Positions 9,088-18,438 of a stretch of DNA of 64,000 nt are shown here, piece after piece. The stretch comes from Candidatus Wolframiiraptor sinensis (GTDB lineage Archaea; Thermoproteota; Nitrososphaeria_A; Caldarchaeales; Wolframiiraptoraceae), in contig JALNJX010000004.1 in assembly GCA_023268255.1 (NCBI GenBank), positions 62,001-126,000 on the forward strand, read 5' to 3'. The position numbers and the translations under genes are program-made. The stretch's first letter is position 1. Every line of letters starts with the position of its first letter. The notes below the pieces were generated by a model. That model saw nothing but the letters and a program-made list of their open reading frames with translations, did not search any database and had not been told where the DNA came from.

Positions 9088-10642
9088 TTAGGGCCGCGTT
9101 GATGACATTATTCTAGAGGCGAGATCGTAGCACTCCATCAGGCTTTCGCGCACCTTCTTGTAGAGCTGATAGTATTTGTCGTATATCCTGGTATTCTCCA
9201 GGCTCGGCTTCACCACATTCTCCACGGAGACCCACTCGTATATCGTCTCGTATTTCAAGTATCCTGTTCCCACGCCAGCTATAAGCGCGTCGCCTAGCGG
9301 CGCTCCTGGAGCCGGCTCAACGTATCTCAGCTCCTGCCCGGTTACATCGGCCATTATCTGCCTCCAGATCGGAGACTTCGCGCCCCCATCCACCAAGATT
9401 ATCCTCTTTATCGGTATACCGGCTTCGCGAGCGACCTCTATGCTATCTCTGAGAGCGTATGCGACCGCCTCTAGGAAGGCTCTGTAGATGTGGGCCTTGG
9501 TATGGGAGATCCTTAGGCCGAAGAGGCAGCTTCTCATGTTCGGGCTCCAGAAGGGCGCTCGCTCGCCGACCATCATGTGGGGCGTGAAGATGAGGCCATC
9601 CGCTCCCGGGGGAATCTTCTCCGCCATCTTATCCAGCAGCATGTAGGCCGATACGCCGGAGCTCTCCGCGACGATCTTCTCGTGCTGCGATAGCATGTCC
9701 TTAAACTACCGGACTATCGCGCCGGCGGTAGCTATTCCCGAGTGCGAGTAAACCTTCTGCAGATCATATGCCACGTGCGGCAGGGTTACGATCTTCTTCG
9801 AGAGCCTGAGCTCATCTTGGATGACGCCGTTGCACATTGATGTCCCGATCATAGACGTCAGGTCTCCATCGTTTAGGGCGGTTACGCTGAGCGCCGACAT
9901 CGGGGCGTCTATTCCGCCCGCTACGACCTGCGTCCCCTTCTTGAGACCCGTCGCCTTAGCTCCCTCCTCCGTGATCTCGCCGACCACATCCTTCGAGCAG
10001 TTTATCTCTTCCGGGAAGAAGTCCCTCGGAATCCCCATCTCCTCCATTAAGTCCTCGGCCCAGTCTCTTTTGTGAATGTCGTAGATCCCGCCTATGTTGC
10101 CGGCGCTCGAGTGGTCTATGCAGTTAACGCCCGTGAGCTTGTAGATTATGTACCCATATATCGTCATGAGCTTATGTATCCTCTCCCAGTTCTTCGGCTC
10201 ATGCCTCTTTATCCACAGGATCTTCGGAAAACCATAATACGGGTCGATGACATTCCCAGTTTTCTTGAAGATGACGTCCTCCCCTATCTCCCTCTTAATC
10301 CACTCGCACTCCTCGACAGCTCTTCTATCCATCCAGATGATCGCGGGGCGTATCGGCTTGAACTCCTTATCAACGGGCACCCCGGCTCCCGAGAAGAGGC
10401 CACTTATCGAGATCCCGATGATATCTGCTGGATCGACTTTGGCCGCTTGAAGAACACCGTGGATGCTCTTTACATAGGCATCCCACCATACGTCGGGCCA
10501 CTGCTCCGCCCATCCCGGGTTGGGAATCAGGATATCCGACTCGACGAAAGATGTCGCCAAAATTCTCCCAGAAGCATCCACGATGCAGCTCTTAGTCCCG
10601 AAAGTCCCAACATCTGTTCCGAGAAAGAGAGGCTCGCCCCAT
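9088..10642 (-). pseudogene. FGGY-family sugar kinase (xylulokinase/ribulokinase-like), broken
   Basis: FGGY kinase that would phosphorylate a ketose or polyol. Two lesions are seen. First, the natural start ATG at 10642 is out of frame with LFLGTDVGTFGTKSCIVD, the phosphate-binding N-terminus; removing one G from the G4 run (plus-strand CCCC 10637-10640) gives MGEPLFLGTDVGTFGTK. Second, an in-frame TAG at 9708-9706 sits where the family has Trp in RWFRD (here IVR-stop-FKD). The rest is conserved, including AAGAIVR, PPGADGLIFTPHMMVGERAPFW and ILVDGGAKSPIWRQIMAD. A TATA box remains at 10674-10685. Two independent lesions suggest real decay. Repaired length is about 517 residues. Confidence 0.88.
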
Positions 10643-10673
10643 GAACCATCAAGAAATAAAAATTATCGCGTGG

Positions 10674-10685
10674 CTTAAATATAAG
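10674..10685 (-). promoter_or_regulatory. TATA box upstream of the FGGY kinase pseudogene
   Basis: Minus-strand CTTATATTTAAG lies 32-43 bases upstream of the ATG at 10642, giving an expected leader of about 10 bases. It supports 10642 as the original start codon. Confidence 0.55.
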
Positions 10686-10782
10686 CAGTTCAATGGAAAG
10701 ATCAGCCTGATCCGAGACCCTTAGAGCGCGTAACAATTAATACATTCCACCATTGGATGATAGGCTGTAAATGGGAGGCTTC

Positions 10783-11418
10783 ATGGATAGGGCTTCCGCC
10801 GTGGTTTATGTTGGAATTGATAGGTCGGGTAGGCGTGAGCTTGGCTTGGCGAGGATCGCTGGTAAGCCCATGATTGAGCATGTCCTAGACGCTGTTCCGG
10901 ATGATGTCGAGGAGTTAGCTATACTCGTGGGCGAATGCGATGACCCGAAGGAGTACAGTGAGATTGCTGAGAAGTATCTCGCCGAGATCATCGGGTTTAA
11001 AGAGCGGGTTGTTAATGATAGAGTACTGATAGAGTTCGTCGTTGAGAATGTTCAAGGCGACAGGATGCTCATACTTCCGGGAAATGCTCCCCTGATCACG
11101 AAGGATTTTGCAACATTTCTCCTCGAGTGCTCTAAGAAGTTCAAGGCCGTTCTCCCTAAATCCCCCTCGAGGAACACGATATACTCGATGGCATCTTATC
11201 AGACGAAGCCCATCAGGGAGTTCTTCAGCTCTAATCCCGGCGTGGCGATGGATGAAGCGATTAGGAGGATCGGGGGCGCGATTTACCTCTCGAGCATGAG
11301 CCTTAGGATATTCGATGATAAGCTTGGGATGTTTTTCAGGGTTTCAACCCCCCAGGACTTGAAGAAGGCGGAAAAGATATTGAGGATGAGGAAGCTTCAG
11401 CGATTGACCGAGCTATGA
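10783..11418 (+). CDS. MobA-like nucleotidyltransferase
   Basis: A protein of about 211 residues with the nucleotidyltransferase A fold. The N-terminal VVYVGIDRSGRRELGLARIAGKPMIEHVLDA resembles the MobA/CobY signature, though the GG loop is altered, and DRMLILPGNAPLITKD resembles the metal-binding segment. The likeliest families are molybdenum cofactor guanylyltransferase or adenosylcobinamide-phosphate guanylyltransferase (CobY); the loop changes leave this open. The ATG at 10783 has a GGGAGG site at 10773-10778; the ATG at 10771 lies before that site and is less likely. The stop overlaps the next start by four bases (ATGA), so the pair is translationally coupled. Confidence 0.72.
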   Translation: MDRASAVVYVGIDRSGRRELGLARIAGKPMIEHVLDAVPDDVEELAILVGECDDPKEYSEIAEKYLAEIIGFKERVVNDRVLIEFVVENVQGDRMLILPGNAPLITKDFATFLLECSKKFKAVLPKSPSRNTIYSMASYQTKPIREFFSSNPGVAMDEAIRRIGGAIYLSSMSLRIFDDKLGMFFRVSTPQDLKKAEKILRMRKLQRLTEL

Positions 11419-12407
11419 AGAGGCTTGGGAAAATCGATAGAAATCTTCTCGAGAAGATTGTTTTCCGCAGGCTCGGCTATAAGAGGAGGGATGTCGTGGT
11501 TCCGCCGAGGTTCGGCGAGGATGCCGCTGTTGTAAGGAGCGGAGGTAGGCTACTTGTAGTGGCCATGGATCCCATAACGGGCGCCAGCGAGCTGGCGGGT
11601 TGGCTCTCGGTCCACGTGAACGCAAACGATGTCGCGGTTATGGGCGCTGAGCCGAAATGGTTCTCATCGACGATACTGCTCCCAGAAGATCGGCTGGATG
11701 ACCTCGATAGGATAACCCGGGATATTCATAGGGCTTGTAGGAAGCTGCGCGTGGCGCTCGTGACTGGGCATACCGAGATTTCTCCGGGGATCTCGAGGCC
11801 GATAATAATTGGCCATATGGTCGGCGAGCTAGTATCGGGGAAGCCCATCACCTCCTCGGGCGCGAGGCCTGGAGACCTCCTCGTCATGTCGAAGACCGCT
11901 GGGATCGAGGGAACCGCCATCCTGGCATCGGATTTCAAGGGCTTGCTCTCGGGGAGGGTGCCGGATGAGGTTCTAGCCCGCGCCGAGGGGTTCTACAGGA
12001 GGATAAGCGTCGTCAATGAGGCTTTGAGGCTTGCTAGAAGTGGGCTGGCCAGGGCCATGCATGACCCCACGGAGGGCGGCTTGATCGGCGGAGCCTATGA
12101 GCTCGCGGAAGCGAGTAGCTGCTCCTTCATAATCTACGAGGAGGCAGTCCCCATAGCCAGGGAGACTAGGCTCATATGCGATGCCCTCGGATGCGATCCC
12201 CTGAAGCTCATCTCCTCCGGCGTCCTGCTCGCTGCTATTCCCAGGAGCCTGGCCGGGGGGCTAGGGAGGATGCCAGGCTTTAAGGTGATCGGGGAGCTGA
12301 GGGCGAGAAGGGAGGGGAATGTCGTGGTTAGGAGGGACGGGCTGGAGGAGAGGGTTAGGGGGCCGGTCCTCGACGAGCTCTGGAGGCTATTCATGGAGCG
12401 CAGCTGA
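11415..12407 (+). CDS. AIR synthase-related protein (HypE/ThiL-like superfamily)
   Basis: 330-residue member of the PurM/HypE/ThiL/SelD ATP-binding superfamily. PPRFGEDAAVVRSGGRLLVVAMDPITGA near 30-58 is the N-terminal ATP/metal motif, AGWLSVHVNANDVAVMGAEPKWF at about 60-82 is the second, and the C-terminal domain has AMHDPTEGGLIGGAYELAEAS near 213-233. It is closest in style to the archaeal HypE-related proteins whose reaction is unknown. It lacks the C-terminal PRIC-type cysteine of true HypE, and no hydrogenase genes are nearby, so a hydrogenase role is not supported. It is coupled by a 4-bp overlap to the preceding nucleotidyltransferase gene. Confidence 0.82.
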   Translation: MKRLGKIDRNLLEKIVFRRLGYKRRDVVVPPRFGEDAAVVRSGGRLLVVAMDPITGASELAGWLSVHVNANDVAVMGAEPKWFSSTILLPEDRLDDLDRITRDIHRACRKLRVALVTGHTEISPGISRPIIIGHMVGELVSGKPITSSGARPGDLLVMSKTAGIEGTAILASDFKGLLSGRVPDEVLARAEGFYRRISVVNEALRLARSGLARAMHDPTEGGLIGGAYELAEASSCSFIIYEEAVPIARETRLICDALGCDPLKLISSGVLLAAIPRSLAGGLGRMPGFKVIGELRARREGNVVVRRDGLEERVRGPVLDELWRLFMERS

Positions 12408-12460
12408 CCTCCCGGATCAAATAATAAATTCTGGCGCGTCGTTTTCGCGGAGGGAAATCT

Positions 12461-13915
12461 GTGGGGGAGATCCTAGGACATATCGGCCTCTCCTTTGACG
12501 ATGTTCTCCTTATTCCGAGAAGATCCTCCATAAGATCTAGAAAGGAGGTTGATACGAGGAGCAGGTTCACGAGAGGTATCTGGCTGAATATACCCATAGT
12601 CTCGGCCGCGATGGATACTGTGACCGAGTCGAGGATGGCCATAACGATGGCCAGGGAGGGCGGCATCGGCGTCATACACAGGTTCATGCCGCCCCAGAAG
12701 CAGGCCGAGGAGGTCTCGAAGGTAAAGCGCGCGGAGAACATCGTGATAGAGAAGCCCGCCACGATAAGGCCCGACGCCACGGTCAAGGAGGCGAAGGAGC
12801 TCATGGAGTTCCTCGGCATAAGCGGCCTCCTCGTGGTCGACGATCACGGCAAACTCCTCGGAATCATAACTAGAAGAGATGTCCTCTTCGAGGATTATAG
12901 GAAGCTTGTGAGGAGCTGTATGACGCCGAGAAACGACATGATCGTCGCCAAGGAGGGCATCTCGCTGGAGGAGGCTAGAGAGATATTCAGGAGCCATAAG
13001 ATAGAGAAGCTTCCCATAGTCGATGATGATGGCAGGCTGAAGGGCTTGATAACCAGCGTTGACCTCGTTAAACGGGAGGCTTACCCGAATGCCTCTAGAG
13101 ACTCCAAGGGAAGGCTTCTAGTCGCCGCGGCCGTTGGGGTAAAGGAGAAGGAGCTCGAGAGGGCTCAGCTCCTCGTTGAGGCTGGCGCGGACGCCATTGT
13201 CGTGGACGTGGCCCATGGGCACAGCGAGATGTGCATAGAGATGGTAAGAAGGCTCAGAGTGATCTACGGCGATGATGTTGAGATCGTGGCGGGAAATGTT
13301 GCGACTCGGGAGGGTGTGGAGGACCTGGCATCGGCCGGGGCCAGCGCTGTCAAGGTCGGGATAGGGCCGGGATCCGTCTGCACGACAAGGATAGTTGCTG
13401 GGGTTGGAGTGCCGCAGCTCACGGCTATAATGGAGTGCGCCGAGGCGGCCGAGCGTATGGACGTGCCGATAATCGCGGATGGCGGCATAAGGGAGAGCGG
13501 CGACGTCGTGAAGGCCCTTGCAGCCGGAGCTTCAACGGTGATGATAGGAAAACTTCTTGCGGGCACGGATGAGAGCCCGGGAGCCATAGTGATGAAGAAT
13601 GGGAGGAGGTATAAGATATACAGGGGAATGGCCTCGATGTATGCCATGCTAGGGAGGGAGTTCATGGTGAGGGATGACGCGGAGACCCTCCTAGATGCCT
13701 CGGAATACTCCTACTACGCGGAGGGCGTGGAGGCTTATGTGCCCTACGTCGGCTCAGCATCCGATGTCGTGAAGAGGCTCGTAGCGGGCTTAAGATCCGG
13801 CATGAGCTACCTCGGCGCCAGGAACCTCGAGGAGCTGAGGAGGAACGCCATCTTCATCAGGGTTAGCCCGGCCGGCATAAGGGAGAGCTACCCGCATGAC
13901 GTGGAAGTGATCTAG
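12461..13915 (+). CDS. guaB: Inosine-5'-monophosphate dehydrogenase
   Basis: Converts IMP to XMP with NAD, the first step to GMP. The 484-residue protein has the (beta/alpha)8 barrel split by a pair of CBS domains at about 95-205. The catalytic loop [11 protein letters not shown] places the active-site Cys at about 307. [20 protein letters not shown] and the MASMYAM flap follow. The start is GTG at 12461 with a GGAGG site at 12449-12453. purA begins two bases after the stop and purB one base after purA, so this is an IMP branch-point operon feeding both GMP and AMP. GMP synthetase is not in the window. Confidence 0.97.
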   Translation: MGEILGHIGLSFDDVLLIPRRSSIRSRKEVDTRSRFTRGIWLNIPIVSAAMDTVTESRMAITMAREGGIGVIHRFMPPQKQAEEVSKVKRAENIVIEKPATIRPDATVKEAKELMEFLGISGLLVVDDHGKLLGIITRRDVLFEDYRKLVRSCMTPRNDMIVAKEGISLEEAREIFRSHKIEKLPIVDDDGRLKGLITSVDLVKREAYPNASRDSKGRLLVAAAVGVKEKELERAQLLVEAGADAIVVDVAHGHSEMCIEMVRRLRVIYGDDVEIVAGNVATREGVEDLASAGASAVKVGIGPGSVCTTRIVAGVGVPQLTAIMECAEAAERMDVPIIADGGIRESGDVVKALAAGASTVMIGKLLAGTDESPGAIVMKNGRRYKIYRGMASMYAMLGREFMVRDDAETLLDASEYSYYAEGVEAYVPYVGSASDVVKRLVAGLRSGMSYLGARNLEELRRNAIFIRVSPAGIRESYPHDVEVI

Positions 13916-13917
13916 AG

Positions 13918-15165
13918 ATGCCGGGCATAGTCATAGTAGGGCTCCAGTGGGGAGATGAGGGCAAGGGCAAGATATCTTATCTGCTGTGCAGGGATGCCGA
14001 CTGCGTCGTCAGGTTCCAGGGAGGCGCGAACGCGGGCCACACCGTCATCACCCAAGGAAGAAAGCTGAAGTTCAATATTATCCCAGCTGGGTCTGCGGCC
14101 GGCGCGAGACCGTGCATAGCATCCGGCACCGTCGTTGATCTCGATGAGGTCTTCGAAGAGCTTGAAATGCTCAGGTCCATCGGCCTTGATCCTAAGCTGA
14201 TGATAAGCAGGTCCGCAAGCATCGTCCTCTCGATGCACAAGAAGCTGGATTCGAAGATAGAGGAGGCGAGGGGAGGAAGCGCCGTCGGAACCACTAGGAG
14301 GGGCATAGGGCCGACTTACTCGGATAAGGCTCTTAGAACGGGCCTGAGAATCGAGGATCTATTGAATCCTGATGATCTGAAGGAGAAGCTCGAGATTCTG
14401 AGAAGGCTTCATGGTGAGGAGCCGGACAACTTCGAGAACCTCAGGAGGCTTGGCGAGAGAATAGCGCCCTACGTGGGAGATGTCGAGCTATACGTGAACG
14501 ACGTCCTGGATTATGGCGGAAAGGTCGTCTTCGAGGGAGCTCAGGGAACGCTACTCGACATAGATCACGGGACCTATCCCTACGTCACGTCTTCGAATAC
14601 GATTGCTGGCGCCGCGTGCACGGGCTGCGGGGTCGGCCCCACCAGGATAAGCCAGGTGATCGGCGTCGCTAAAGCTTACACGACGAGGGTTGGAGCTGGC
14701 GTCTTCCCGACGGAGATCAAGGGCGAGCTGGGCGAGAGGCTTCGGGAGCTGGGCCAGGAATATGGGACCACGACCGGCAGGCCGAGGAGGGTTGGATGGC
14801 TCGATATCCCGCTCATGAGATACGCGATGAAGATAAGTAATGTGGACTGGATAGCATTGACCAAGCTCGATGTTCTGAGCGGGTTGGAGAAAATCCGAAT
14901 ATGCGTCGAGTATGAGGTCGATGGCAAGACCCTGGGAATTGCTCCGCCGAGCGTAAAGCTTCTCAGTAGGGTTAAGCCGGTCTATGAGGAGGTCGATGGA
15001 TGGAGGAAGATCTCTGAAGATGAATGGAGGAGGATTGCTGAAAGAGGATGGGAAGCTCTGCCGGATGAAGCCAAAGCCTACATAGAGCTTCTCGAGGACC
15101 TCCTAGAAAAGCCGATTAAGCTAATATCAATTGGAGCTGAGGCTGGAATGGAGGTCGAGAGATGA
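13918..15165 (+). CDS. purA: Adenylosuccinate synthetase
   Basis: GTP-dependent condensation of IMP and aspartate to adenylosuccinate, the first committed step to AMP. Visible motifs are the N-terminal GLQWGDEGKGK loop, FQGGANAGHT, GTTRRGIGPTYSDK, FEGAQGTLLDIDHGTYPYVTSS and TTTGRPRRVGW. At 415 residues it is complete and of usual length. It is the middle gene of guaB-purA-purB, two bases after guaB and one base before the purB start. Confidence 0.97.
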   Translation: MPGIVIVGLQWGDEGKGKISYLLCRDADCVVRFQGGANAGHTVITQGRKLKFNIIPAGSAAGARPCIASGTVVDLDEVFEELEMLRSIGLDPKLMISRSASIVLSMHKKLDSKIEEARGGSAVGTTRRGIGPTYSDKALRTGLRIEDLLNPDDLKEKLEILRRLHGEEPDNFENLRRLGERIAPYVGDVELYVNDVLDYGGKVVFEGAQGTLLDIDHGTYPYVTSSNTIAGAACTGCGVGPTRISQVIGVAKAYTTRVGAGVFPTEIKGELGERLRELGQEYGTTTGRPRRVGWLDIPLMRYAMKISNVDWIALTKLDVLSGLEKIRICVEYEVDGKTLGIAPPSVKLLSRVKPVYEEVDGWRKISEDEWRRIAERGWEALPDEAKAYIELLEDLLEKPIKLISIGAEAGMEVER

Positions 15166-15166
15166 A

Positions 15167-16561
15167 ATGGATCCGCTCGAGGCGATAACCCCGATAGATG
15201 GAAGGTATCGCGAGAAGCTCGAGCAGCTATCAGAATACTTCTCCGAGCACGCGCTGATAAAGGAGAGGGCCAGGGTCGAGGTTGAGTATCTCGCAAAGCT
15301 AATCGAGGAGGTTGAGCCCGGTAAGATAAGCGCCCTGCCGCTGAAGTGGAGGGAGGTTCTCAGGGTCATAGGAGAGGAGGTCTCCATCGAGGACGCTAGG
15401 AGGGTTAAGGAGCTGGAGAGAGCTCTTGGGCACGATGTCGCGGCGCTCATCCGCCTCCTCAGGGAGAAGCTCCACGAATATGGGCTCGGGATCATCGCAT
15501 CGCACATACACCTAGGATTAACATCGGAGGACGTGAATAATCTCGCGCTCTCCAGGCTGCTCCACAGGTTTAATCAAGAGGCCTTAATCCCGGCGCTCAT
15601 CTCTCTTATAGAGAAGCTTTCATCGCTCGCATTAGAGCACGTGGACACTATTATGCTCGGCAGAACTCACGGCGTCCCAGCCGTGCCGACGACATTCGGA
15701 AAGTTCTTGGCGAATTATGCCTACAGGGTGGCGAGAATAACTGAGGAGCTCCACTCCTTCAGGTTCCCCGGGAAGCTCGGTGGAGCCGTCGGCGACCTAT
15801 CCGCTCTGAAGGTCGCTTATCCGAACGTGGACTGGCTCGAGTTCGCCAGATCATTTGTAGAGTCCATGGGCTTGGAGTATTTTCCCGCTGCCACCCAGAT
15901 TCTGCCGCATGACCGGGTCTCCGAGTACCTGATGAAGGTCGCTATACTCGATTCGGTGCTCTCGAATCTCTGCAGGGACCTGTGGATGCTCTCATCGCTC
16001 GGTCTCCTAATCTTCGGGATTAAGGAAAAGGAGATACACTCCTCCACGATGCCCCATAAATCCAATCCGATTCTCCTCGAGAACGCTGAGGGCGCCTTCG
16101 ACCTCGCCTCGGAGAGCCTCGCATACATGGCGAGGAGGCTCATCTCGAGCAGGCTCCAGAGAGACCTCTCCGACTCAATAATCAAGAGATTCTACGGCCT
16201 GCCGCTCTCGCTGACAGTTCTGGGTATCAGGAATCTGGAGGGAGCATTAGATAGGATTATCGTGAGGAAGGAGGAGATGCTCCTCGAGGTTGAGGGTCAT
16301 CCAGAGATCCTGACGGAGGCCTATCAGGTCTTCTTGAGGAAGCTCGGCGTCGAGGACGCATACGAGCTCATCCAACAGGCGGTTAAGGATGGCTGGAGCA
16401 AGGTGGCTGAGGTTTTGAGAAGTCATCTGCCGGAGAGCGAGTACAGCAAGCTGGCGGATCTAAGGCCCTCAAGCTACACGGGTGAAGCGGAGAGGCTAAC
16501 AATACAGCTTCTCGACGAGGTTGATAGAATCTACAAGAAGCTCACGGCCGCTCGACCCTAA
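15167..16561 (+). CDS. purB: Adenylosuccinate lyase
   Basis: Fumarase/aspartase superfamily enzyme that cleaves adenylosuccinate to AMP and SAICAR to AICAR. The N-terminus DPLEAITPIDGRY is typical, SHIHLGLTSEDVNN and MLGRTHGVPAVPTTFGK are active-site segments, and STMPHKSNPILLENAEG is the superfamily signature. The ATG at 15167, one base after the purA stop, is the best start because the upstream ATG would overlap purA by about 35 bases. Its 3' end overlaps the convergent mevalonate kinase gene by 20 bp. Confidence 0.96.
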   Translation: MDPLEAITPIDGRYREKLEQLSEYFSEHALIKERARVEVEYLAKLIEEVEPGKISALPLKWREVLRVIGEEVSIEDARRVKELERALGHDVAALIRLLREKLHEYGLGIIASHIHLGLTSEDVNNLALSRLLHRFNQEALIPALISLIEKLSSLALEHVDTIMLGRTHGVPAVPTTFGKFLANYAYRVARITEELHSFRFPGKLGGAVGDLSALKVAYPNVDWLEFARSFVESMGLEYFPAATQILPHDRVSEYLMKVAILDSVLSNLCRDLWMLSSLGLLIFGIKEKEIHSSTMPHKSNPILLENAEGAFDLASESLAYMARRLISSRLQRDLSDSIIKRFYGLPLSLTVLGIRNLEGALDRIIVRKEEMLLEVEGHPEILTEAYQVFLRKLGVEDAYELIQQAVKDGWSKVAEVLRSHLPESEYSKLADLRPSSYTGEAERLTIQLLDEVDRIYKKLTAARP

Positions 16562-17447
16562 CTCCCTCGACGCCGAGCCTAACCCTGAATACTTCGAATC
16601 TTCCTGAGATCCTCGAGATTATTTCGTCCATCTTATCGGGGTCCGCAGCGGCTATCACGCAACCTCCACCTCCAGCTCCCGTTAGCTTGGCTCCATAGGC
16701 TCCGGCATCCAGGCACATCGCGATCGCCTCCTCAAGCTCGGGCGATGAAACCCCCACAACCCTCAGAAGCTCCTGGTTCCTGCTCATGAGCATTCCAAGC
16801 CTCTCCAAGTCACGGCTCCTCAACGCATCAAGCCCTTCCTCGATTATCCGTCCAGCCTCATCTAGGAGCTGCTTAAACTGCTCAGGCTCCCTCTCGGCGA
16901 ACCCCCTCACCCTCAATACCATATCCCCGGTCCTCCTCCGCATACCAGTATTCACCACGAGTATTTCCTCGAGCGCGATGTCGAGCTTCTTGTACCCGCT
17001 CGATCTCGCGTAAACCCCGATCCCGCCGAATGTCGCGATCGAGGTATCTATGCCGGACGGCATGTAGTGAATAATCTTCTCGCCCTCATGCGATGACTCA
17101 AGTATCAGGTTGAGGTCAAGCCTTCCGGCTAGAAGATGAAGCGCCGCGGCTGAAGAGGATGCCGCAAGGGCAGCTGAGGAGCCCAGGCCGACGCTCTGAG
17201 GTATTCTTGACTCAATCTCGATGATCAGGCTCGCGCTCGCGCCAAGCCTGCGCAGGACATGTTCAACAGCCTTCACCGCCGGATTATCCTTGGATCCATC
17301 ACTTAGCCTAACGCCCCCAGATTCCGCGCGCTCGACGATCGCCGCTGCCCTGAGGTCTATTGAGGCCACGAGCGCCGGGGCGCCGTGGACGACAAAGTGC
17401 TCGCCGAATAGTATCACCTTGCCTGGGGCTGAGGCCGCTGCTCTCAT
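16542..17447 (-). CDS. mvk: Mevalonate kinase
   Basis: GHMP-family kinase that phosphorylates mevalonate in archaeal isoprenoid synthesis. The N-terminus has SAPGKVILFGEHFVVHG, PQSVGLGSSAALAASSSAA is the ATP loop, MPSGIDTSIATFGG follows, and LTGAGGGGCVIAA is the C-terminal GHMP motif. 301 residues is normal. Its ATG overlaps the TGA of a stranded gene fragment (17444-17608) by four bases, showing that it was once directly coupled to the gene now starting at 19923. Isopentenyl phosphate kinase, another enzyme of the archaeal mevalonate route, lies about 4 kb away. Confidence 0.95.
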   Translation of the reverse strand: MRAAASAPGKVILFGEHFVVHGAPALVASIDLRAAAIVERAESGGVRLSDGSKDNPAVKAVEHVLRRLGASASLIIEIESRIPQSVGLGSSAALAASSSAAALHLLAGRLDLNLILESSHEGEKIIHYMPSGIDTSIATFGGIGVYARSSGYKKLDIALEEILVVNTGMRRRTGDMVLRVRGFAEREPEQFKQLLDEAGRIIEEGLDALRSRDLERLGMLMSRNQELLRVVGVSSPELEEAIAMCLDAGAYGAKLTGAGGGGCVIAAADPDKMDEIISRISGRFEVFRVRLGVEGVRVERP

Positions 17448-17608
17448 TCCCCCCCATGCTCCCTTCTGCTCTTGAGTATCAGCGGGATAACGATTCCATC
17501 TATGTACTCGATGAACTCCGACTCCGGCATCTTGGTGAAGGACGTTACCACGCAGTTTCTCGTCAGCCCCATGACCCTATTCGTCCCAGTAACCGTGAAT
17601 ACTATGTG
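17444..17608 (-). pseudogene. Displaced native 3' end of the gene at 19219-19923
   Basis: A 54-codon open fragment on the minus strand, without a start codon, beginning HIVFTVTGTNRVMGLTRNC and ending LKSRREHGGE. It aligns with the current C-terminus of the protein at 19219-19923 (HYLVYQVPEKGYVMGLTRNC through IIPLIIKSKK), including the shared VMGLTRNCVVTSFTK. Its codons are GC-rich like the host, whereas the current end is AT-rich. Joining 19381 directly to 17608 gives an uninterrupted reading frame (RHGKI then HIVFT) whose TGA overlaps the mevalonate kinase ATG by four bases. It is the original end, cut off by an insertion. Confidence 0.88.
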
Positions 17609-17697
17609 CTAAAAAGTAAAGTTGGATATATATCCTTCGCCAATTTATCCGAGCTCCTGCTCGCCTCGAATAATATTTTTATTTTCATGATTCTATC

Positions 17698-17722
17698 TTA
17701 ACTAGTTAACTAGCTTAACTAG
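17698..17722. repeat. Three tandem TTAACTAG repeats
   Basis: TTAACTAG occurs at 17698-17705, 17706-17713 and 17715-17722, the last two separated by a single C. The core AACTAGTT is itself palindromic. It lies in the AT-rich left part of the insertion, close to the displaced gene end, and could be an operator or a recombination site. Confidence 0.7.
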
Positions 17723-17754
17723 TCTCGGCATGCTCACAGCCTCCGAGACTACCC

Positions 17755-17886
17755 TTAAAAGGACTCCCGCGATAATGGTAACCTGAGGACGCGCGCCAGA
17801 AGATATATCATCCCCTGAATGCTCCTGCCCTCCACTTTGCCCCCATTAGCCTCAACCAGCAATAGTATTGGATCGCTTAGCATCAT
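17755..17886 (-). pseudogene. Fragment of a winged-helix-type protein
   Basis: A 43-codon frame starting ATGATG at 17886 and ending at TAA 17755. The segment LLLVEANGGKVEGRS followed by GMIYLLARVL resembles the first helices of archaeal winged-helix proteins, which are normally much longer. It therefore looks like a truncated remnant inside the insertion. It overlaps the stop of the upstream small frame (ending 17883) by a few bases, as in an operon. Confidence 0.4.
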
Positions 17887-18020
17887 TTCTCCTCAGCCAC
17901 TTTCTCAGCCCTCTCCCTGTCTATCACTATTATCGCTCCATCCTCCATCCTGACCTTGCATGGATACTTTATCTCGAGATCGCTTCTCGGCTTGACTATT
18001 ATGGCGTATATTCCGGGCAT
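17883..18020 (-). CDS. Small hypothetical protein (45 aa)
   Basis: A frame from ATG 18020 encodes MPGIYAIIVKPRSDLEIKY and ends RERAEKVAEEK; a longer frame could start at 18107, but its extra residues are Arg/Gln-rich and unconvincing. The composition is GC-rich and host-like. The stop overlaps the start of the winged-helix fragment. No family is recognised. It lies inside the inserted segment and may itself be a remnant. Confidence 0.35.
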   Translation of the reverse strand: MPGIYAIIVKPRSDLEIKYPCKVRMEDGAIIVIDRERAEKVAEEK

Positions 18021-18430
18021 CACGGTGGATGAACATAATACAACAATGCTTCCCTGCCCTTGACGCCTCCTATACTGGCTACGCTGACCTCTCTCCCAAT
18101 TCGGCATCCATGGCCTTCCTAACGAGATAGAGCGGCTTTATCGGGTGATATGGTGATCTACTCTCCAGCTTCAGATCGGAGAATTCCTGGAGAAGCCTTC
18201 GACGAGGATTGGAGCCGGCTTTATCGGAGGATGAACGCGATCGCTTAGAGGTATCTTACGGCGAGGTCGAGGAGGAGGGCTTTGAGGATTCTGGCTAGGG
18301 GGGCCGGTAGAATGGGAGCCGAGCTAATGGACGGAGAGAGATGGAGGATGACTAGGAGAATTTATATGGGCACTGTTGGAATTCTAAGCCGCACGTATGC
18401 TATGACCCCGTCGAGGACGTGTTCTTCGAG
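18020..18430. other. Non-genic stretch with coding-like remnants
   Basis: No complete gene is found. On the minus strand there are short open pieces without good starts (for example ending LVRKAMDAELGERSA near 18085). On the plus strand a 27-codon piece ends DPVEDVFFEVT with TAA at 18437-18439, overlapping the endonuclease ATG. These look like worn gene ends rather than working genes. Confidence 0.4.
18361..18368 (+). promoter_or_regulatory. TATA box of free-standing endonuclease gene
   Basis: TTTATATG lies about 70 bases upstream of the endonuclease ATG at 18439, so transcription would begin near 18390 and leave a leader of about 50 bases. That leader carries a GAGGTGA Shine-Dalgarno at 18428-18434. 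Confidence 0.45.
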
Positions 18431-18438
18431 GTGACGTA

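Noticed and set aside
9088-10642. Pyrrolysine at the in-frame TAG of the FGGY kinase
   Set aside because: The family has Trp at this place (RWFRD), TAG is a common normal stop in this window (for example the aldehyde oxidoreductase and guaB), and no pyl genes are seen.
18020-18107. N-terminal extension of the small minus-strand protein to 18107
   Set aside because: The added residues are Arg/Gln-rich and overlap another short coding-like frame; nothing supports translation from 18107.
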